A DNA stretch of 7,186 nt from Geobacteraceae bacterium (GTDB taxonomy: Bacteria; Desulfobacterota; Desulfuromonadia; Geobacterales; Geobacteraceae), in contig JAAZOO010000108.1 in assembly GCA_012797715.1 (NCBI GenBank), positions 1 through 7,186 of the forward strand. Reading direction: 5' to 3'. Below, one piece after another: positions 5,352-7,186 of the stretch. Below the pieces are notes generated by a model. That model worked only from the letters and a program-made list of their open reading frames with translations. It searched no databases and was not told the origin of the DNA. The number at the start of each line of letters is the position of its first letter. Position 1 is the first letter of the stretch. The position numbers were made by a program, and so were the translations under genes.

Positions 5352-6662
5352 TTACCCCTGTTTCTTGACCAATACGGCGACTCCTCCTTGGGGAGGGTCG
5401 ATATCAAAAAATCGTATCAGAGAAACAATCTTCCCTTCGTCAAGATACTCCCCTGCGCCCAGAAGCAACAACCCTGTTCCGCTGCGCACCTGGCGGGCGA
5501 TTTTCATACCCGGGCGAAGGTGCCTCGGCAGTATTTCCACCTCAACCGTGTCCCCATCACCCGCCTGCCCCCCGTATCTCCCGCAAACCGGCTCTTCAAA
5601 AAGGGGAAAGAGTTCCGGATCAAAGCGGCTTCCGAGAGATGCCCGCACGGTGTCCAGGGCTTTCCCGATAGAGTCGTTTCCAGGTGTTTCCGATATCATC
5701 CGGTCTAGTGCGTCTGCAATGGCGATAATGCGCGCCCCGAGAGGGATGGCGGTTCCCGCCAGGCGGTCAGGGAACCCGCTGCCGTCAAAATTCTCATGGT
5801 GGTGGCGAATGAGAATGCCGGCGGGCCGCAAAGCCTCAATGGAGTCAACGGCCGCCTGTCCGCGAACGGAGTGGCTGCGGTATTCGTGGATTTCCGCTTC
5901 CGTCATTCTCGTCACATCGCCGTGCAGCAGGGTATCCGAAACTCCGATTGTGCCGATGTCGTGAAGCAGTGCGGCGACACGGATTTCTTCCCTTTCCTCG
6001 TCGGAAAGACCTCTTGATCGGGCAACGGAGACCGACACGGATGCCACATTCCCGCAGTGGTTCCTCGCGTACCTGTCATGGAGCTCGAGCAGGTTTGAAA
6101 ACGCCGAGATGGTATCCCGATACGTGCGCCGCAGTTTTTCATTCAATTCATGGAGTTCCGTTATCTTTCCGCGAATGGAAGCGGTTTGCTCCATGACACG
6201 GCTTTTCAGTCCGGCGTTCCATTCCCTCAATTCTTCATTCTGTTTCCTGACCAGCTCCGACAGCTTCCGGTTTTCCCTTTCCAGCCGGTAGCTGCGCACC
6301 GCTTCCCGCAGGGAAAGAAGCAGTTCCCGGTCGTCCCACGGTTTGCTGATATAGCGGTGCGCCCCTCCCTTGTTGATGGCTTCGATGGTTGCGGTGATAT
6401 CCGCATACCCGGTCAGGAGTATTCTCGCCGCATCCGGCGCCAATCCTCTGGCCTGCTGGAGAAAATCCACTCCCGACAGTCCCGGCATGCGCTGGTCGGA
6501 CACGATAAGCGCGATTTCTTCCGTAGTGCGAAGGACATCAAGACCCTCCTCGCCGGAGTGGGCCAGCAGGACCTCGAAGTCCTCATCGGAGACAAGGCGC
6601 CGAAGAGCCTTCAATATATTCTCTTCGTCATCAACGAACAGGACCCGTGCAGTGTCATTCAT
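5352..6662 (-). CDS. Response regulator with receiver and HD-GYP-like (HD) output domain
   Basis: The 436-residue cytoplasmic regulator starts with a CheY-type receiver (about 5-122): acidic pocket Asp11/Asp12, phosphoacceptor Asp56 in VSDQRMPG, Thr84 in LLTGYAD and Lys107 in ISKPW. A long, charged, probably coiled-coil helix (about 122-185) leads to an HD domain (about 185-345). Putative metal ligands are His202, His234-Asp235, His264, His288-His289 and Asp317. The family signature is altered: the usual HDxGKxGxP reads HDIGTIGVS (234-242), and GYP reads GFP (296-298). A short C-terminal domain (about 373-430, with LRPGM) follows. RpfG-type relatives hydrolyse cyclic di-GMP; whether this one does is uncertain. 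ATG 6662 is chosen because GGAGGAGG lies 6 bases upstream; the in-frame TTG at 6680 overlaps that site. The start overlaps the kinase stop, implying translational coupling and a cognate pair. Confidence 0.93.
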   Translation of the reverse strand: MNDTARVLFVDDEENILKALRRLVSDEDFEVLLAHSGEEGLDVLRTTEEIALIVSDQRMPGLSGVDFLQQARGLAPDAARILLTGYADITATIEAINKGGAHRYISKPWDDRELLLSLREAVRSYRLERENRKLSELVRKQNEELREWNAGLKSRVMEQTASIRGKITELHELNEKLRRTYRDTISAFSNLLELHDRYARNHCGNVASVSVSVARSRGLSDEEREEIRVAALLHDIGTIGVSDTLLHGDVTRMTEAEIHEYRSHSVRGQAAVDSIEALRPAGILIRHHHENFDGSGFPDRLAGTAIPLGARIIAIADALDRMISETPGNDSIGKALDTVRASLGSRFDPELFPLFEEPVCGRYGGQAGDGDTVEVEILPRHLRPGMKIARQVRSGTGLLLLGAGEYLDEGKIVSLIRFFDIDPPQGGVAVLVKKQG

Positions 6663-7186
6663 GGCGTGCCTCCTCCACAATGGGGATACGTACGGTAAAG
6701 GTCGTGCCTTTTCCCGGTTCGCTCTCCACGCGGATATCTCCGTGATGATTCTTTATAATATCATTGGTGATGCTGAGACCGAGACCGGTGCCCTTCCCAA
6801 CCTCCTTGGTGGTGAAGAACGGGTCGAAAATGCGGTTCATCACCGATTCCGGAATTCCGCATCCGGTGTCGGATACGGAAGCGTAGATGGACTGCTCATC
6901 GTTCCAGGTTCTGATTCTAATTTCGCCCGCGCCCTCGATTGCCTGGGAAGCATTGACGAGCAGGTTCATGAACACCTGATTCATCTGCTGCGGATAACAC
7001 CTCGTCGGGGGGATGTCGCCGAGGTCCTTTATCAATTTCACCCGGTACTTCAACTCGTTCCAGACGATATTGACGGTACTCTCAATGCACTCGTTGATGT
7101 TCGCGGACTTGCATGACGCTTCATCGACACGGGAAAAGCTTTTGAGATTCCGCACGATGGTGCTCACCCGGTCGGCTCCCTCCAGG
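6655..7186 (-). CDS. Sensor histidine kinase, C-terminal part (5' end outside the window)
   Basis: The visible 177 residues (frame begins LEGADR at the window edge) hold the end of the dimerisation helix, GADRVSTIVRNLKSFSR, and a complete HATPase_c domain. The N box lies in NQVFMNLLVNASQAI (visible residues about 69-83), the G1 box in SDTGCGIP (about 105-112), the F box in FDPFFTTK (about 120-127) and the G2 box in GKGTGLGLS (about 130-138). The catalytic ATP-binding half therefore looks functional. The phosphorylatable His, the sensor region and the promoter would lie to the right, beyond 7186, so the signal cannot be inferred. An in-frame GTG at 7167 is internal and not the start. The stop TGA (6657-6655) overlaps the response regulator by 8 bases. 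The kinase probably phosphorylates Asp56 of that regulator. Confidence 0.93.
   Translation of the reverse strand, partial: LEGADRVSTIVRNLKSFSRVDEASCKSANINECIESTVNIVWNELKYRVKLIKDLGDIPPTRCYPQQMNQVFMNLLVNASQAIEGAGEIRIRTWNDEQSIYASVSDTGCGIPESVMNRIFDPFFTTKEVGKGTGLGLSITNDIIKNHHGDIRVESEPGKGTTFTVRIPIVEEARHE
6669..6676 (-). promoter_or_regulatory. Strong ribosome binding site of the response regulator
   Basis: Read on the minus strand, GGAGGAGG lies 6 bases before the ATG at 6662-6660. It sits inside the last codons of the kinase gene, so ribosomes finishing the kinase pass directly over it. It excludes the upstream TTG at 6680 as the start. Confidence 0.85.

Noticed and set aside
5302..7116. Long plus-strand open frames at 5302-5964, 6150-6698 and 6370-7116
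   Set aside because: They are antisense to the response regulator and kinase genes, whose domains and motifs are clear. The translations are low-complexity Ser/Arg-rich and lack domains.
7165..7167. GTG 7167 (minus strand) as start of a short stand-alone ATPase-domain protein
   Set aside because: The frame continues upstream to the window edge as LEGADR, typical of the kinase dimerisation helix, so the codon is internal.
1..7186. CRISPR arrays, tRNA/rRNA genes, insertion sequences, attachment sites, phage or defence genes
   Set aside because: Reading both strands, I found no regularly spaced repeats, cloverleaf-like sequence, transposase or integrase motif, or terminal repeats. This is judged by eye only.

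Overview
This is a 7.2-kb stretch of ordinary chromosomal DNA with six protein genes, one of them cut by the right edge. I see no mobile element, CRISPR array, tRNA or rRNA. The genes suggest a Gram-negative bacterium, most likely a Geobacter/Desulfuromonas-type member of the Desulfobacterota (old Deltaproteobacteria). The reasons are an MltD-type lytic transglycosylase with LysM repeats, an unusually long HflX GTPase, and a kinase plus CheY-HD response-regulator pair, in moderately GC-rich DNA. The lineage is inference from protein character, not from a search.

Left part, plus strand (1-2786). A gene-free leader carries a good sigma70-type promoter (197-225). It leads to fabI (269-1039), the enoyl-ACP reductase of fatty-acid synthesis. 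A GC-rich hairpin without a T tract (1065-1097) separates fabI from hflX, a ribosome-associated GTPase. The hflX frame stays open upstream of its first conventional start (TTG 1167), and a well-placed ribosome site points to an ATA codon at 1122 as the likely true start.

Middle, plus strand (2787-5317). A near-consensus promoter (TTGACA-17-TATACT, 2859-2887) drives an exported MltD-like murein transglycosylase with two LysM domains. Next comes a small protein of unknown function with two membrane helices and TPR-like repeats. The pair looks like a two-gene operon closed by a strong intrinsic terminator (5296-5317). A run of nine C's lies in the transglycosylase gene between the two LysM-coding regions.

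Right part, minus strand (5352-7186). A histidine kinase (only its C-terminal half is visible) and a response regulator with a receiver, coiled-coil and HD-GYP-like output overlap by 8 bases and form a two-component operon. It converges on the plus-strand operon at the terminator. The HD-GYP output has its metal-binding residues but an altered signature, so c-di-GMP hydrolysis should not be assumed.

Together the window covers lipid synthesis, translation/ribosome rescue, cell-wall remodelling and signalling. There is no evidence of one novel system. The points most worth checking are the non-canonical hflX start, a JAMM-like motif in the HflX N-terminal extension, the poly-C tract in the transglycosylase gene, and the degenerate HD-GYP signature.
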